From Sphingorhabdus profundilacus (GTDB lineage Bacteria > Pseudomonadota > Alphaproteobacteria > Sphingomonadales > Sphingomonadaceae), in assembly GCF_009769755.1 (NCBI RefSeq), contig NZ_SDWJ01000002.1, positions 372,001 through 436,000 of the forward strand: 64,000 bases of DNA. The letters are read 5' to 3'. Both the position numbers and the translations under genes were made by a program. Of this stretch, positions 22,383 to 30,906 are shown in pieces (position 1 is the stretch's first letter; each line of letters begins with the position of its first letter). The notes under the pieces were generated by a model. It was not told where the DNA came from. It ran no database searches and saw nothing but the letters and a program-made list of their open reading frames with translations.

Positions 22383-22633
22383 ATGATCCAGTCAACCGTC
22401 AAGGTCTGGGCGACATCCTGCCCTTTGGCCCGGCGCTGTTCGACCATGATTGTGTTGAGCCGCCTGACGGTGTCGCTCCCCGATGTGATGCACAGGCCGG
22501 GAATCAGCGCATGCACCAGCGCCTTCATGCCGCCCCAGATCATCGTCAAACCGAAGCGGCTGGCCACACCGAAATGCTGCAGATAATTTTCGTCAACGCT
22601 TTTGGGGTGATCGATGAACAGGCGGCGGAACAT
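22379..22633 (-). CDS. Small DUF6356-like protein
   Basis: An 84-residue protein, MFRRLFIDHPKSVDENYLQHF at its start, with a central hydrophobic segment (FGLTMIWGGMKALVHALIPGLC). It matches my memory of the DUF6356 family of short alphaproteobacterial proteins that often neighbour the hydrolase above. Membrane association is likely. Function unknown. Confidence 0.65.
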   Translation of the reverse strand: MFRRLFIDHPKSVDENYLQHFGVASRFGLTMIWGGMKALVHALIPGLCITSGSDTVRRLNTIMVEQRRAKGQDVAQTLTVDWII

Positions 22634-22672
22634 ATTGGGGGCGGTCTCCTTTTTGCACGCAATAGCGCGGCA

Positions 22673-23761
22673 TCATTCAAATTCAAAACCAAAGCCTGAT
22701 TTCGCCTTGCGGTCTTGGGTGCACATGGTTTTCAACTCGGTCCATTCGGTCGGGGTTAGCGCGGGCTTGTAATTCCTGCCCTTCACGATGCTCTTTTCAA
22801 ATGCCTGCTTACGCGCGCGGGAAAGCGGGTGGCTCGACATATAGCCTGCAATTCCCTGGCCGTTGTCCCCGTCGCGGGCGCTGCCATCCAATTCGGACAA
22901 TCGGTCAAAGAATGACGCGGTGCCAACGGGCGAAATATTGGCGGTGCCGAGCGCTTTCATCGAATGCGCGTCGGCCTCCGCCTCGGATTCGCGGCTGTAG
23001 CTCATGGCGAGCATATTGTTGACGAGCGCGCCGCTATTTCCGTCCACCCCGCCGAGCACGACGGCAAGACCCATTTGCCGCAGCAGCGCCTGCATCACAT
23101 GCTTTTCGCGCACATGGCCGATTTCGTGGGCGAGGACACCGGCCACTTCGTCGGGCGACCGGGCCTGCTTTACCAGGCCGTCGAACAAAATGACCTTGCC
23201 GCCGGGCAGGGCGACGGCGTTAATCATATCGATCTTGGCGACCTCGACCTGAAGATCTTGCGGGTTGCGATCAAGCGAATTGACCAGCTTTTTCAAGGCG
23301 GCGTCGCCGGCGGGCGTGCTACAGAAACGTCCGCCGAAATCACCGACCAGCGCATCGCCCAGCTGCCTGTCAATGCTGTCGGGAATAAGCGGGGCGAGCC
23401 ATTGGGGGCTGAGCAGGACAATCGCGACAGCGGCGGCGCTGGCCAGCGTGAAGGCGATGGTGGCCTTGCCAAGGCCCAGCCGATCAACCCACCCGCCATA
23501 TTTGCGCTGCACCGGCAGAAGTTCCGACAATTCGTCGGGGACAGGCCCCGACAGCATGAGCCGCCAGCCATCAACATCGGTTAGGCCATATACGTCGACA
23601 TCCTCTTTGCGTGTGACATATTCGACGTCGGAAAACGCAAAGGGGCCGTGCCGCCGTTCATTTTCCAGCAGAAAGAACTGGCGTCCGATGGTCTGGATCT
23701 CGACCTTCCGGCGCACGGCGCTTCGGCCATCATAATGCCAGACGTTGAAAAATGTCTCCAT
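22673..23761 (-). CDS. M48 family zinc metallopeptidase
   Basis: A 362-residue protein with the zinc motif HEIGH at residues 212-216 and the third ligand in the helix SRESEAEADAHSM (about 255-262). A membrane segment lies at about 100-120 (ATIAFTLASAAAVAIVLL), so the catalytic domain probably faces the periplasm in an anchored form. The first 80 residues are an unusual extension. It overlaps functionally with BepA/HtpX-like envelope quality control, but the exact substrate is unknown. It is 3 bp downstream of the DUF898 gene and probably co-transcribed. Confidence 0.88.
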   Translation of the reverse strand: METFFNVWHYDGRSAVRRKVEIQTIGRQFFLLENERRHGPFAFSDVEYVTRKEDVDVYGLTDVDGWRLMLSGPVPDELSELLPVQRKYGGWVDRLGLGKATIAFTLASAAAVAIVLLSPQWLAPLIPDSIDRQLGDALVGDFGGRFCSTPAGDAALKKLVNSLDRNPQDLQVEVAKIDMINAVALPGGKVILFDGLVKQARSPDEVAGVLAHEIGHVREKHVMQALLRQMGLAVVLGGVDGNSGALVNNMLAMSYSRESEAEADAHSMKALGTANISPVGTASFFDRLSELDGSARDGDNGQGIAGYMSSHPLSRARKQAFEKSIVKGRNYKPALTPTEWTELKTMCTQDRKAKSGFGFEFE

Positions 23762-23764
23762 CGA

Positions 23765-24853
23765 TCAGATCGCGCCGACATCAAAGGCGTCAAGCAGGCC
23801 TTCGCCATGTTTCGACACGACCGTTTCGGACTGGGTCAATTCGTCAATGTTGATTTCGCCATAAGCTTCCAGATGGTCGATGAAGAATTTCCAGTTTCGG
23901 TACGGCATGAAGATATAGCCGATTCCGAGCGTGCAGATCACAATGGCCATATTCGCCAGAAAAAAGAGGATCCAGTTCGGCGCGCGCGCGCGGAATTCGA
24001 ATTCGAGATTGTGCAGGCGAAGGCCGCCCACCGCGATACGGAAATATTTGCTGTAATAAGCAAGCGCGGCGAGCGGCAGGATGATGTAAAGGCCCAAGAT
24101 CGCAATGACGACCAATATGCCGCCAACCGCCATCCCTGCACCACCCAGCGCGCCGATGTCGGCGCCAGAGGTTGCCGCGGCGACCGCCAATGTGATCGCG
24201 CCGAAGAACAGTAGAAACGGGACCAGATAGAAAAGCAGATAGCGCTTCATCAATGGCTGCCACCGGGCAGTGGATTCGAAGCTGTGCGGGCCAAAGCTCA
24301 TCGAATTCCAGCGTTCATTCCACAGCGATATCATCGACCATGGCACGAGCAGGAATATCGGCAGCACGCCGACAAAGTTTTTCCACATATAGGAAAGACC
24401 ATAGCCAAAGCCGGGATTGTTGCTACCGCCCCGAATTCCGCGCCAATAGGTGCGGCTAAGCCGATAGCGAAGCGCGCGGAAATAGGCGACGCCGCTGAGG
24501 TAGAATAGCAGGACAAACATCGCGATGGTAACAATGCCCGCGACGGCGGTCTGACCGCGGAAAATAAGGCCCTGAGATATAAATTGGATGACAATGATCG
24601 GCAGGCCGATCAGCAGGAATACCATGATGAAGCCGATGAAAAGTTCGATTCCCCGGCCGGTCCATTCGAGCCGTTCGTCGATGAAATCGGTCTTGCTCCA
24701 CAGATATTCCCGTTCCCGCGTGGTCGCCCAGAAACGGTAAATGCCCAGCGTGACAATGGTCAGCAACAGATTGGGAAAGGCGATTCTGGCAAATTCCTGC
24801 CAGTTTCCGTGAAAACGGAAGGCGCTATGCCGCTGTGCCGGATCGTCGTTCAT
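23765..24853 (-). CDS. YjgN/DUF898 family inner-membrane protein
   Basis: A 362-residue polytopic protein. The N-terminal FRFHGNWQEFARI and NLLLTIVTLGIYRFWATTRERE are hallmarks of DUF898, as is the repeated later form NLVICTLGIGYIF-like near the C-terminus. About six membrane segments are seen. In this genomic arrangement DUF898 and an M48 peptidase sit side by side, and I infer that the membrane protein may recruit or position the peptidase. Function of the family is unknown. Confidence 0.8.
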   Translation of the reverse strand: MNDDPAQRHSAFRFHGNWQEFARIAFPNLLLTIVTLGIYRFWATTREREYLWSKTDFIDERLEWTGRGIELFIGFIMVFLLIGLPIIVIQFISQGLIFRGQTAVAGIVTIAMFVLLFYLSGVAYFRALRYRLSRTYWRGIRGGSNNPGFGYGLSYMWKNFVGVLPIFLLVPWSMISLWNERWNSMSFGPHSFESTARWQPLMKRYLLFYLVPFLLFFGAITLAVAAATSGADIGALGGAGMAVGGILVVIAILGLYIILPLAALAYYSKYFRIAVGGLRLHNLEFEFRARAPNWILFFLANMAIVICTLGIGYIFMPYRNWKFFIDHLEAYGEINIDELTQSETVVSKHGEGLLDAFDVGAI

Positions 24854-24958
24854 CTTCTACCCCCTCATGCTTGGCAAAACATGCGCGGAAGGACTTGGAC
24901 TTGTCAAGAACAGCCACGTCAAAGGGCGACGCGCTTGGACAAAAGCGCGTCGCTCGCT

Positions 24959-25225
24959 TAGGCCGTGAACTCATACATATCGTCGTCGAGGTTTGAGGCC
25001 ATTTTGCACAGGGCAAGGAAGGAAGCCGCAGGGATATAGATATATCTCAAGGCTTTCTGACGCAGCCCTGGGCAAAATGGGTCAAATCCTTCGGACGTCA
25101 AAATGGCTTTGATCTCGAACCAAAATACGCTTGCAGGCAGAATAACTGCCTGACAGCGCGCATTTTGGCCCGATATCTTCGCCATTTTGACGCCTCGACG
25201 ACGATATGTATGAGTTCACGGCCTA
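24959..25225. mobile_element. MITE-like element with 33-bp terminal inverted repeats
   Basis: A 267-bp segment bounded by perfect 33-bp inverted repeats at 24959-24991 and 25193-25225. The outermost bases are TA on both sides followed by GGCCGTGAACTCATACAT, consistent with a TA target duplication as made by IS630/Tc1-type elements. No transposase gene fits inside. The element ends 2 bp before the pal stop codon on the opposite side. A 75-codon open frame across it looks incidental. Confidence 0.7.
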
Positions 25226-25227
25226 GT

Positions 25228-25758
25228 TTATTGAATAGTAACCGTCACCGCGCGGCGGTTTTGTGCCCAGCTTTGTTCGTCCGAACCCAGCGCCTGTGGT
25301 CGTTCCTTGCCATAGCTGACCGTCTGGATACGGCTGGCATCAACGCCGACCGAGATCAGGTAATTTTTGGCAGAATTCGCCCGGCGTTCCCCCAATGCAA
25401 GATTATAGTCGCGCGTGCCGCGTTCATCGGCATGGCCTTCGACGGTGATCCGCGTATTGGGGTAACGGGCGAGCCATTGCGCCTGAACCTGCAGCACGGA
25501 CTGGTCTTCGGTGTCGACGTTAAAGCGGTCCGTGTCGAACAGGATGCGGTCGCCATATTGCCCCACGGTTTGCAGAAAATCTTCCTGGCTTCCTGGCCGG
25601 ATGGCATTGGTGACGGGGGGTGTTTCGGTGGCCGTCTCTCCGTAATTGGTCTGTTCGGCAACAGGCGGCAGCGCCTCGACATCTTTCTTGCCGCATCCTG
25701 CGACCAATGCCGTGCTCGCCAGCAATAATGCCATCCCTTTGACTGTGTTGCTTTTCAT
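25228..25758 (-). CDS. pal: Peptidoglycan-associated lipoprotein
   Basis: A 176-residue outer-membrane lipoprotein. The lipobox is LVAGC, with lipidation expected at Cys22. The C-terminal OmpA-like domain has ILFDTDRFNV, ITVEGHADERGTRDYNLALGERRA and VSYGKERPQ, the peptidoglycan-binding set. It closes the tol-pal cluster and works with TolB to hold the outer membrane to the wall during division. A strong AAAGGAG site precedes the start. A MITE-like repeat abuts its 3' end. Confidence 0.96.
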   Translation of the reverse strand: MKSNTVKGMALLLASTALVAGCGKKDVEALPPVAEQTNYGETATETPPVTNAIRPGSQEDFLQTVGQYGDRILFDTDRFNVDTEDQSVLQVQAQWLARYPNTRITVEGHADERGTRDYNLALGERRANSAKNYLISVGVDASRIQTVSYGKERPQALGSDEQSWAQNRRAVTVTIQ

Positions 25759-25808
25759 CAGCTTACTCCTTTTCTTTCGGCCCCGCTAAAATTCATCTTG
25801 TAAAGCCA

Positions 25809-27167
25809 TTATGGCAAGACCGGACCCCAAGCCGGATCGGATCCATCGACCGGCGTGGGCAGCTTGCGTTCGTTCGAACCGGTCAAGTCTACCTGCCATA
25901 TGCTTGTTTTACCACTCACTTTTGCCGTGCGGAAAAACTGGATGACGCGGCCATTGGGCGCCCATGTGGGCGCCTCATCCTGCCAGCTATCGGTCAGCAG
26001 GCGTTCGCCCGAACCATCGGGGCGCATCGTACCGACGCGGAAATCCCCGGCGATGCGGGTATAGGCAATCAGGTCGGCGCGCGGGCTCCATTCAGGTGTT
26101 GCATAGCGTCCTTGGCCAAAGCTGATCCGGCGCTGGTTCGTACCGTCGGCGTTCATGACGTAGATCTGCTGGCTGCCCGAACGGTCGCTTTCAAACACGA
26201 TCTGGCGGCCGTCGGGCGAAAAGCTGCCGCCGACATCAATGCCCGGTGCTGTGGTCAGCTTGACCGGCGTGCCGGTGCCCGATGCCGAGATTTTATAGAT
26301 ATCGGTGTTGCCCGATACCGCCATCGAATAAAGGATTGTCTGCCCGTCGGGGGACCAACGCGGCGCGAAGGTCGGGTTGCGCGATTGCGTAATCAACCGC
26401 TGCCGTCCGGCGTCGATATCATACACATAGATACGCGGATTGCCGTCGACATAGGACAGATAGAGGATCGATTTGTAATTGGGGGAGAAACGCGGGGTCA
26501 GCGCGGTCGACTGGCCATTGGTGATGAAGCGGTGGTTGGCACCGTCCGAATCCATGATGGCAAGGCGCTTGACCCGTTTGCCCTTGGGACCGGTCTCGGC
26601 AATATAGGCGATGCGGCTGTCGAAAAAGGGCAGCTCGCCGGTCAGTTTCGAATAGATCGCATCGGCGCATTTATGCGCGGCGCGGCGCCATTCACGCGGC
26701 GGCACGTTAAAGCCGAGGCGGGTTGTTTCATTGCCAAAGCCGACATCATAAAGATAGCAGCCCACGGTCAGATTACCATCGCCGCCCACGCGGACAAAGC
26801 CCTGCACCAGCTGTTCGACCGGACGTGCTTTCCAATAATCGAATTGCGGTGCAGTGACTTCGGGCAAGCCGATGGCGCGCAGCCCATTGGGCCCTTGCGT
26901 TTCAAACAACCCGGATGCGCGCAAGTCCGATGAAATTACTTCCGCAATCTGGCGACCCAGCGCGGTGCTGTTGCCCGCAGGCGTGTCGGCAGGCGAGGGC
27001 GCAACGAGGGCAGGGACGGCAATAGTCGATTGCTCACTGCTAAGCGTGCCTTCAACAACTTCTCTTGGTGCTGACTCTTGAGGAGAGGCGAGCGCCTGAG
27101 CTGAAGCAGGACCGGTAATCGATACGGATATCAACCAAACAGTTGCTACGAAAATACTTTTTGTCAT
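25809..27167 (-). CDS. tolB: Tol-Pal system protein TolB
   Basis: A 452-residue periplasmic protein with a signal peptide (about 1-24, ending ASAQA), an N-terminal alpha/beta domain and a six-bladed beta-propeller built from WSPDGQTILYSM, FSPDGRQIVFESDRSG and WSPRADLIAYTR-type repeats. It links TolA in the inner membrane with Pal in the outer membrane. The start overlaps the tolA stop by ATGA. Length is typical. Confidence 0.96.
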   Translation of the reverse strand: MTKSIFVATVWLISVSITGPASAQALASPQESAPREVVEGTLSSEQSTIAVPALVAPSPADTPAGNSTALGRQIAEVISSDLRASGLFETQGPNGLRAIGLPEVTAPQFDYWKARPVEQLVQGFVRVGGDGNLTVGCYLYDVGFGNETTRLGFNVPPREWRRAAHKCADAIYSKLTGELPFFDSRIAYIAETGPKGKRVKRLAIMDSDGANHRFITNGQSTALTPRFSPNYKSILYLSYVDGNPRIYVYDIDAGRQRLITQSRNPTFAPRWSPDGQTILYSMAVSGNTDIYKISASGTGTPVKLTTAPGIDVGGSFSPDGRQIVFESDRSGSQQIYVMNADGTNQRRISFGQGRYATPEWSPRADLIAYTRIAGDFRVGTMRPDGSGERLLTDSWQDEAPTWAPNGRVIQFFRTAKVSGKTSIWQVDLTGSNERKLPTPVDGSDPAWGPVLP

Positions 27168-27985
27168 TTCTTAAACAACTCCAATTCGTAGTCTTTCCAA
27201 AAGTCAAAATTTTCATCTGGAAGATTGAAAGGTGACGCTTGCTTGATCGCAAGCTTTGCACATTCTTGATGCCGACCGACCTGAAATTTATTGCTGTCGT
27301 TCTGACCTGTCGTCGCAACCGATTTATAACCTTTGAGGCTTCCATCTCGGTTCAGCTCGAATTTTACTATTGTAACTAGCAAGTTGGCATCGACGCCAGA
27401 AAACTTACAGGCATTCCAAGGACCTCTGACTTCACTGTTTATACTCACCGAAATAGCACGCCGAACTTCTGCTGAAATTTTTGCTGCTGAGGTTCCGATA
27501 GCCTTGCCCGCGCCCGGGGCTTTGCCAATTGCCTCAATGCTGTCTAAAGAGCTCTTACTAAACCCGCCCGGCTTTGCAGGGGTCGTCGCTTTCCCGCTCT
27601 TCGCCGCGGCAGTGTTGCTTTTGGCAGGTGGCTGCTTGACGGCGACTTTTTTGGTGGCGGTCTTTGCAGGCGGCGGCGTGTCGCGCGCCAATGGTTTGGG
27701 CACAGGCTTGGCCTGCGGCTTTTCAACCGGCCGCTCGATCTGCATCGCCGGACTTGGCGGCGGCTCGGTAGGTTCGATTTCGCCCGGCGCGGGGGGTGCG
27801 GATTCTTCCTGTATGGCGTCCGGCGCGGTCGAGACGTCGGCAATCTCACCGACCAGCGAGACCGAGATGGCTTCGGGCTTGGTAACAGGTTCTGCGGACA
27901 TCATCAGGCCAAGCGCCATCGCTCCCAGCAGCACGACATGGCCACCAACGGCAGTACCCAATCCCAGTTTCTCCGCCCGGTCCAT
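27164..27985 (-). CDS. tolA: Cell envelope protein TolA (TonB-like C-terminus)
   Basis: A 273-residue protein from the ATG at 27985; a GTG one codon earlier is possible. Residues about 8-30 form the single membrane anchor (VVLLGAMALGLMM). A Pro/Ala/Lys-rich periplasmic segment (about 40-150) follows, then a C-terminal globular domain that should contact TolB and Pal, with WNACKFSGVDANLLVTIVKF. Position between tolR and tolB gives the assignment, since TolA sequence is poorly conserved. A/T content rises in the C-terminal third. Confidence 0.9.
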   Translation of the reverse strand: MDRAEKLGLGTAVGGHVVLLGAMALGLMMSAEPVTKPEAISVSLVGEIADVSTAPDAIQEESAPPAPGEIEPTEPPPSPAMQIERPVEKPQAKPVPKPLARDTPPPAKTATKKVAVKQPPAKSNTAAAKSGKATTPAKPGGFSKSSLDSIEAIGKAPGAGKAIGTSAAKISAEVRRAISVSINSEVRGPWNACKFSGVDANLLVTIVKFELNRDGSLKGYKSVATTGQNDSNKFQVGRHQECAKLAIKQASPFNLPDENFDFWKDYELELFKK

Positions 27986-27996
27986 CACGCTATTGC

Positions 27997-28452
27997 CTAA
28001 TTTTCACCAGATGAACCTGTCGTGACCAGGCTGACACTGTTCAGCCCCGCCCGGTTCAACTCGCCCATCACCCGCATCATCTGGCCGTAACTGATCGCCG
28101 TGTCGCCGCGCAGCATGATCTGGCGCGGCGTTTTGGCGTCTTGCGCCGCTGCAATCTCCTCCAGTCGTGTGGGCAGGTCGCCCGGGCCGACTTCGGTGCC
28201 GTCGATGAAGGTCGCGCCATCCTTGTCGATGGCAATTTCAATCGGTTCGTCCTTCTGGTCCAGGGCATTGGCGCGGCTTTCGGGTAGCTCGACCGGTACG
28301 CCGGTGACCAGCAAGGGGGCGGTCACCATGAAGATGATGAGCAGCACCAGCATGACATCGACCAGCGGCGTGACGTTGATCTCCGCCATCGGCGCGCGCC
28401 GTCCGCCCCGACCCCGCCTGCGTCCACCGCCCGAGGATAGATTCATCGCCAT
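27997..28452 (-). CDS. tolR: Tol-Pal system protein TolR (ExbD family)
   Basis: A 151-residue inner-membrane protein with a basic Gly/Arg-rich start, then EINVTPLVDVMLVLLIIFMV, where the membrane aspartate carries protons for the TolQR motor. The periplasmic domain contains LPESRA and MLRGDTAISYGQMMRVM. Its ribosome site GGGAGGGG is formed by the arm of a CCCTCCCGC-type repeat just upstream, an unusual origin for a translation signal. Confidence 0.94.
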   Translation of the reverse strand: MAMNLSSGGGRRRGRGGRRAPMAEINVTPLVDVMLVLLIIFMVTAPLLVTGVPVELPESRANALDQKDEPIEIAIDKDGATFIDGTEVGPGDLPTRLEEIAAAQDAKTPRQIMLRGDTAISYGQMMRVMGELNRAGLNSVSLVTTGSSGEN

Positions 28453-28456
28453 CAGT

Positions 28457-28549
28457 TCCCCTCCCGCTTGCGGGAGGGGTTAGGGGAGGGTGAATCTGAG
28501 CCGGTGATGCCACTGAGCCTCACCCGGCCCCTCCCGCAAGCGGAAGGGG
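28457..28549. repeat. Two CCCTCCCGC..GCGGGAGGG repeats between tolQ and tolR
   Basis: Copies at about 28457-28477 and 28527-28549 face each other inside the tol cluster, separated by 50 nt. They lie in the transcribed tolQ-tolR spacer, and the first supplies the tolR ribosome-binding purines. Confidence 0.8.
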
Positions 28550-28567
28550 AATAAGATCGTAGCGCCG

Positions 28568-29260
28568 TCATCCTTCCCGCTCCAGCTCGCGGCTTAATGT
28601 GCCGTGGAAACTATCGGCAAAGCGGCCCATACGCGCTTCATACTGGTTCAGCCGGTGAGAAAAACGGTTATAGGCGATAACGGCGGGAATGGCGGCAAAC
28701 AGGCCGATTGCGGTGGCAAACAACGCCTCGGCAATGCCCGGTGCAACGACGGCAAGCGAGCTATTCTGTTCGGCGGCAATGGCGGCAAAGCTCCGCATTA
28801 TGCCCCACACCGTGCCGAACAGGCCGACAAAGGGCGCGACCGATCCGGTGGTTGCAAGAAAATTCAGGCGATTGGCCAGCCTGTCGGTTTCGGCGGCAAT
28901 CGTCGCATCCATGGCGGTGGCCAGCCGTTCCCGGGTTCCGGCCCGATCAATGGTGCGGCCATTGGTCGAACGCCGCCATTCAGCGACACCGGCGGCAAAT
29001 ACCTGCGCCATGGGCAATTCGCTTTTGCCATGACCGGTGTAAAAGCCGTCTATATCGGTGTTCGTGCCGAAGTCGCGTTCAAATTTGTCCGTCTGGCTGT
29101 TGATCCGCGCCATCTTCAATGTGAAGCTGATGATGATCGTCCATGCCCAGATGCTCGCCAGCGCCAATCCGATGATCACCGCCTTGACCACCCAGTCGGC
29201 ATCCATGAAGAGTGTAATCGGAGAAAAATTCACCGCTTGTGCTGCTAAAACCAGATTCAT
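28568..29260 (-). CDS. tolQ: Tol-Pal system protein TolQ (MotA/TolQ/ExbB family)
   Basis: A 230-residue inner-membrane proton channel subunit. The start chosen is MNLVLAAQAVNF, preceded by AAGGAA; a longer frame would overlap ybgC. Membrane helices lie at about 15-40, 125-150 (LATTGSVAPFVGLFGTVWGIM) and 165-190 (GIAEALFATAIGLFAAIPAVIAY, shortened). The family motif around VAPFVGLFGTVWGI is complete. It forms the motor with TolR. Confidence 0.95.
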   Translation of the reverse strand: MNLVLAAQAVNFSPITLFMDADWVVKAVIIGLALASIWAWTIIISFTLKMARINSQTDKFERDFGTNTDIDGFYTGHGKSELPMAQVFAAGVAEWRRSTNGRTIDRAGTRERLATAMDATIAAETDRLANRLNFLATTGSVAPFVGLFGTVWGIMRSFAAIAAEQNSSLAVVAPGIAEALFATAIGLFAAIPAVIAYNRFSHRLNQYEARMGRFADSFHGTLSRELEREG

Positions 29261-29268
29261 GGGATTCC

Positions 29269-29721
29269 TTATTCTTCTGTGCGGTTCAAAAAAGGCTGGA
29301 ACGCGGCCACCCAATGGGCGGGTTGGCGACGCGGTTTGCCGTCGGGGGATAGGAACGCAGCCGTCACGGTCGCTGTCACCAATATTTCACTGCCACGCAT
29401 GACTGTTTGATGAATATCGCAACTGGCGCCACGCACGGCTTCTACAGTGCTGATGACATAAAGGGCATCATCAAATTGCGCCGGGCGGCGGTATTTGATC
29501 TGCATTTCAGTGACGGCATAGGCCCCGGTCCCATCTTCATGCACGCGCCGTTGGTCAATACCGACACAGGCCAACATGTCCGACCGCGCCCGTTCCATGA
29601 AATGCAGATACCGGGCATGATAGACAATGCCGGAAAAATCAGTGTCCTCAAAATAAACGCGCACGGCAAAAATATGCCGCATGCCTTCAAAATGGCCGTG
29701 ATAGGGTTGGGGCGGGGACAT
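29269..29721 (-). CDS. ybgC: YbgC-family acyl-CoA thioesterase
   Basis: A 150-residue hotdog-fold thioesterase with VYFEDTDFSGIVYHARYLHF, in which the first Asp of DTD is the catalytic residue. It stands 8 bp before tolQ, its usual place at the head of the tol-pal cluster. YbgC hydrolyses acyl-CoA or acyl-ACP thioesters near the membrane; the connection to Tol-Pal is conserved but unexplained. The chosen start (MSPPQPYHG) could move to GMRHIF 13 codons later. Confidence 0.92.
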   Translation of the reverse strand: MSPPQPYHGHFEGMRHIFAVRVYFEDTDFSGIVYHARYLHFMERARSDMLACVGIDQRRVHEDGTGAYAVTEMQIKYRRPAQFDDALYVISTVEAVRGASCDIHQTVMRGSEILVTATVTAAFLSPDGKPRRQPAHWVAAFQPFLNRTEE

Positions 29722-29842
29722 TGGGCATGTGCTTAATCCCAGAAAACCGATGCGGGAAGGGGGTTTGACAATTGACCGCTCAATTCGTCGCACCGCAGAA
29801 TCACACTGCCCCTTTGGCCAAAACCGAGATCATTGACTTAAG

Positions 29843-29878
29843 GTAACCTTAAGGTTACATATGTCACCCTGGGGTTAC
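29843..29878. promoter_or_regulatory. Perfect palindrome GTAACCTTAAGGTTAC with extra half-site
   Basis: A 16-bp perfect dyad at 29843-29858, followed by a further GGGGTTAC half-site at 29871-29878. It lies 36-51 bp before the chosen start of the membrane-protein/XRE pair. It is a candidate operator for autoregulation by the small XRE protein. Confidence 0.6.
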
Positions 29879-29893
29879 AGAAAGGATATGGAT

Positions 29894-30337
29894 ATGGCGC
29901 TGAATGATATGGCTTTGGCCGAAAAGCTGACGAGGCGACGGGCGAGGGGATCGATCCTATTGGGCATATTTTTTTTGGGCACCTTGGCGACCAGCCTTGA
30001 TGTGGATTTTCCTTCGGACAGACCGCAGGCGTTCAAACTCGCGGCATGGCTGGTTTGGGCGGCGGCCTTGCTTTTCCTATTGGCCGTTGGTGGCGGCTTG
30101 TTTCGCGGCAAATCCGTCCGTGCGCTGATGAATGATGAAACGACGATCGACAATCGGCGACGCGCCATGACCGCGGGGTTTTGGGCGACGGTGGTGTCGG
30201 CATTCGCGCTCTACGCCATCACCTTTTATGAACCGATATCGGGCCGCGAAGCGATACGGCTTTTGCTCTCGGCAGCTGTCGGCGCTTCGATTATCCGCTT
30301 CGGTATATTGGAGCAACGATCTCTCGGTCATGGCTGA
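29894..30337 (+). CDS. Small integral membrane protein paired with an XRE regulator
   Basis: A 147-residue protein with about four hydrophobic segments (GSILLGIFFLGTLATSL, LAAWLVWAAALLFLLAVGGG, AGFWATVVSAFALYAITF, RLLLSAAVGASIIRFG). The ATG at 29894 is preferred because AAGGA sits 7 nt upstream; 29888 is too close. The stop overlaps the start of a 68-residue HTH protein, so the two are coupled. Such pairs are common in bacteria, with the membrane protein often thought to sense a signal or hold the regulator. No catalytic motif is visible. Confidence 0.7.
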   Translation: MALNDMALAEKLTRRRARGSILLGIFFLGTLATSLDVDFPSDRPQAFKLAAWLVWAAALLFLLAVGGGLFRGKSVRALMNDETTIDNRRRAMTAGFWATVVSAFALYAITFYEPISGREAIRLLLSAAVGASIIRFGILEQRSLGHG

Positions 30338-30536
30338 CACATTGAAGAACCGCCTCCGCGAAGCCCGTGTCGCAGTCGGCTGGACACAAGCGGAATTGGC
30401 CGAGCATATCGGTGTAAGTCGCAAGACCATCAATACGGTCGAAAATGGCGTGTTCATACCATCCACAATCCTTGCGCTCAAATTGGCCCGTGCCCTGGCC
30501 GTCCCGGTGGAGGGTCTGTTCAGCCTGGCCGAATAA
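30330..30536 (+). CDS. Small XRE-family HTH regulator
   Basis: A 68-residue protein consisting almost entirely of one Cro/C1-type helix-turn-helix: LREARVAVGWTQAELAEHI, GVSRKTINTVENG, IPSTILALKLARALAVPVE, ending LFSLAE. The start ATG lies inside the 3' end of the membrane protein gene (8-bp overlap). This is the compact repressor type found with DUF2178-like membrane proteins. The palindrome at 29843 is its likely binding site. Confidence 0.85.
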   Translation: MADTLKNRLREARVAVGWTQAELAEHIGVSRKTINTVENGVFIPSTILALKLARALAVPVEGLFSLAE

Positions 30537-30851
30537 CCGTTCCTGCACCGCAAGGCCCCAATAGGGCAGGAGCTATTCATTAGGGTCAGGACCTAAAGAA
30601 TGTATCGACAGAATTTGACTAATAGCCCCTCTCCTGCCTGCGGGAAGAGGTGTGAGGCCTGCGAACTTGGTCGCAAGTCGCAAGGAAGGTGTAAAATACC
30701 CCCTTAAAAATCTGCATGAGCTTCGCATGCACCGGATATCAGACAGAGATTGTCGAGAGGATTAGCGTCAGGACCTAATGCCCCTCAGTATTCGTCATCA
30801 GTTCCAATGGACCAAAAATGTTCGTGGAGGAATTTCGACGGGTCAATTTGC
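30537..30851. other. Gene-free region with degenerate repeats
   Basis: No gene is supported. It contains a degenerate CCCTCTCCTGCCTGCGGGAAGAG repeat at about 30627-30650. Two GTCAGGACCTAA motifs (about 30585 and 30767) relate to the hairpin at 1384. Confidence 0.6.
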
Positions 30852-30884
30852 AAAAAAAAGGGCGCCGGAATGAATCCAGCGCCC
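30852..30884 (-). terminator. Rho-independent terminator of the adhesin gene
   Basis: On the minus strand a GGGCGC/GCGCCC stem (30860-30884), with inner GGA/TCC pairing, is followed by eight T residues (the A-run 30852-30859). It lies 23 bp past the adhesin stop. T-rich sequence on the other side may let it act in both directions. Confidence 0.85.
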
Positions 30885-30906
30885 CATTTTTTAGGCTATG
30901 TGCCGC

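Noticed and set aside
24958-25185. Open frame of 75 codons inside the MITE-like element
   Set aside because: Runs into the terminal inverted repeat, has no ribosome site and no domain; the block is better explained as non-coding mobile DNA.
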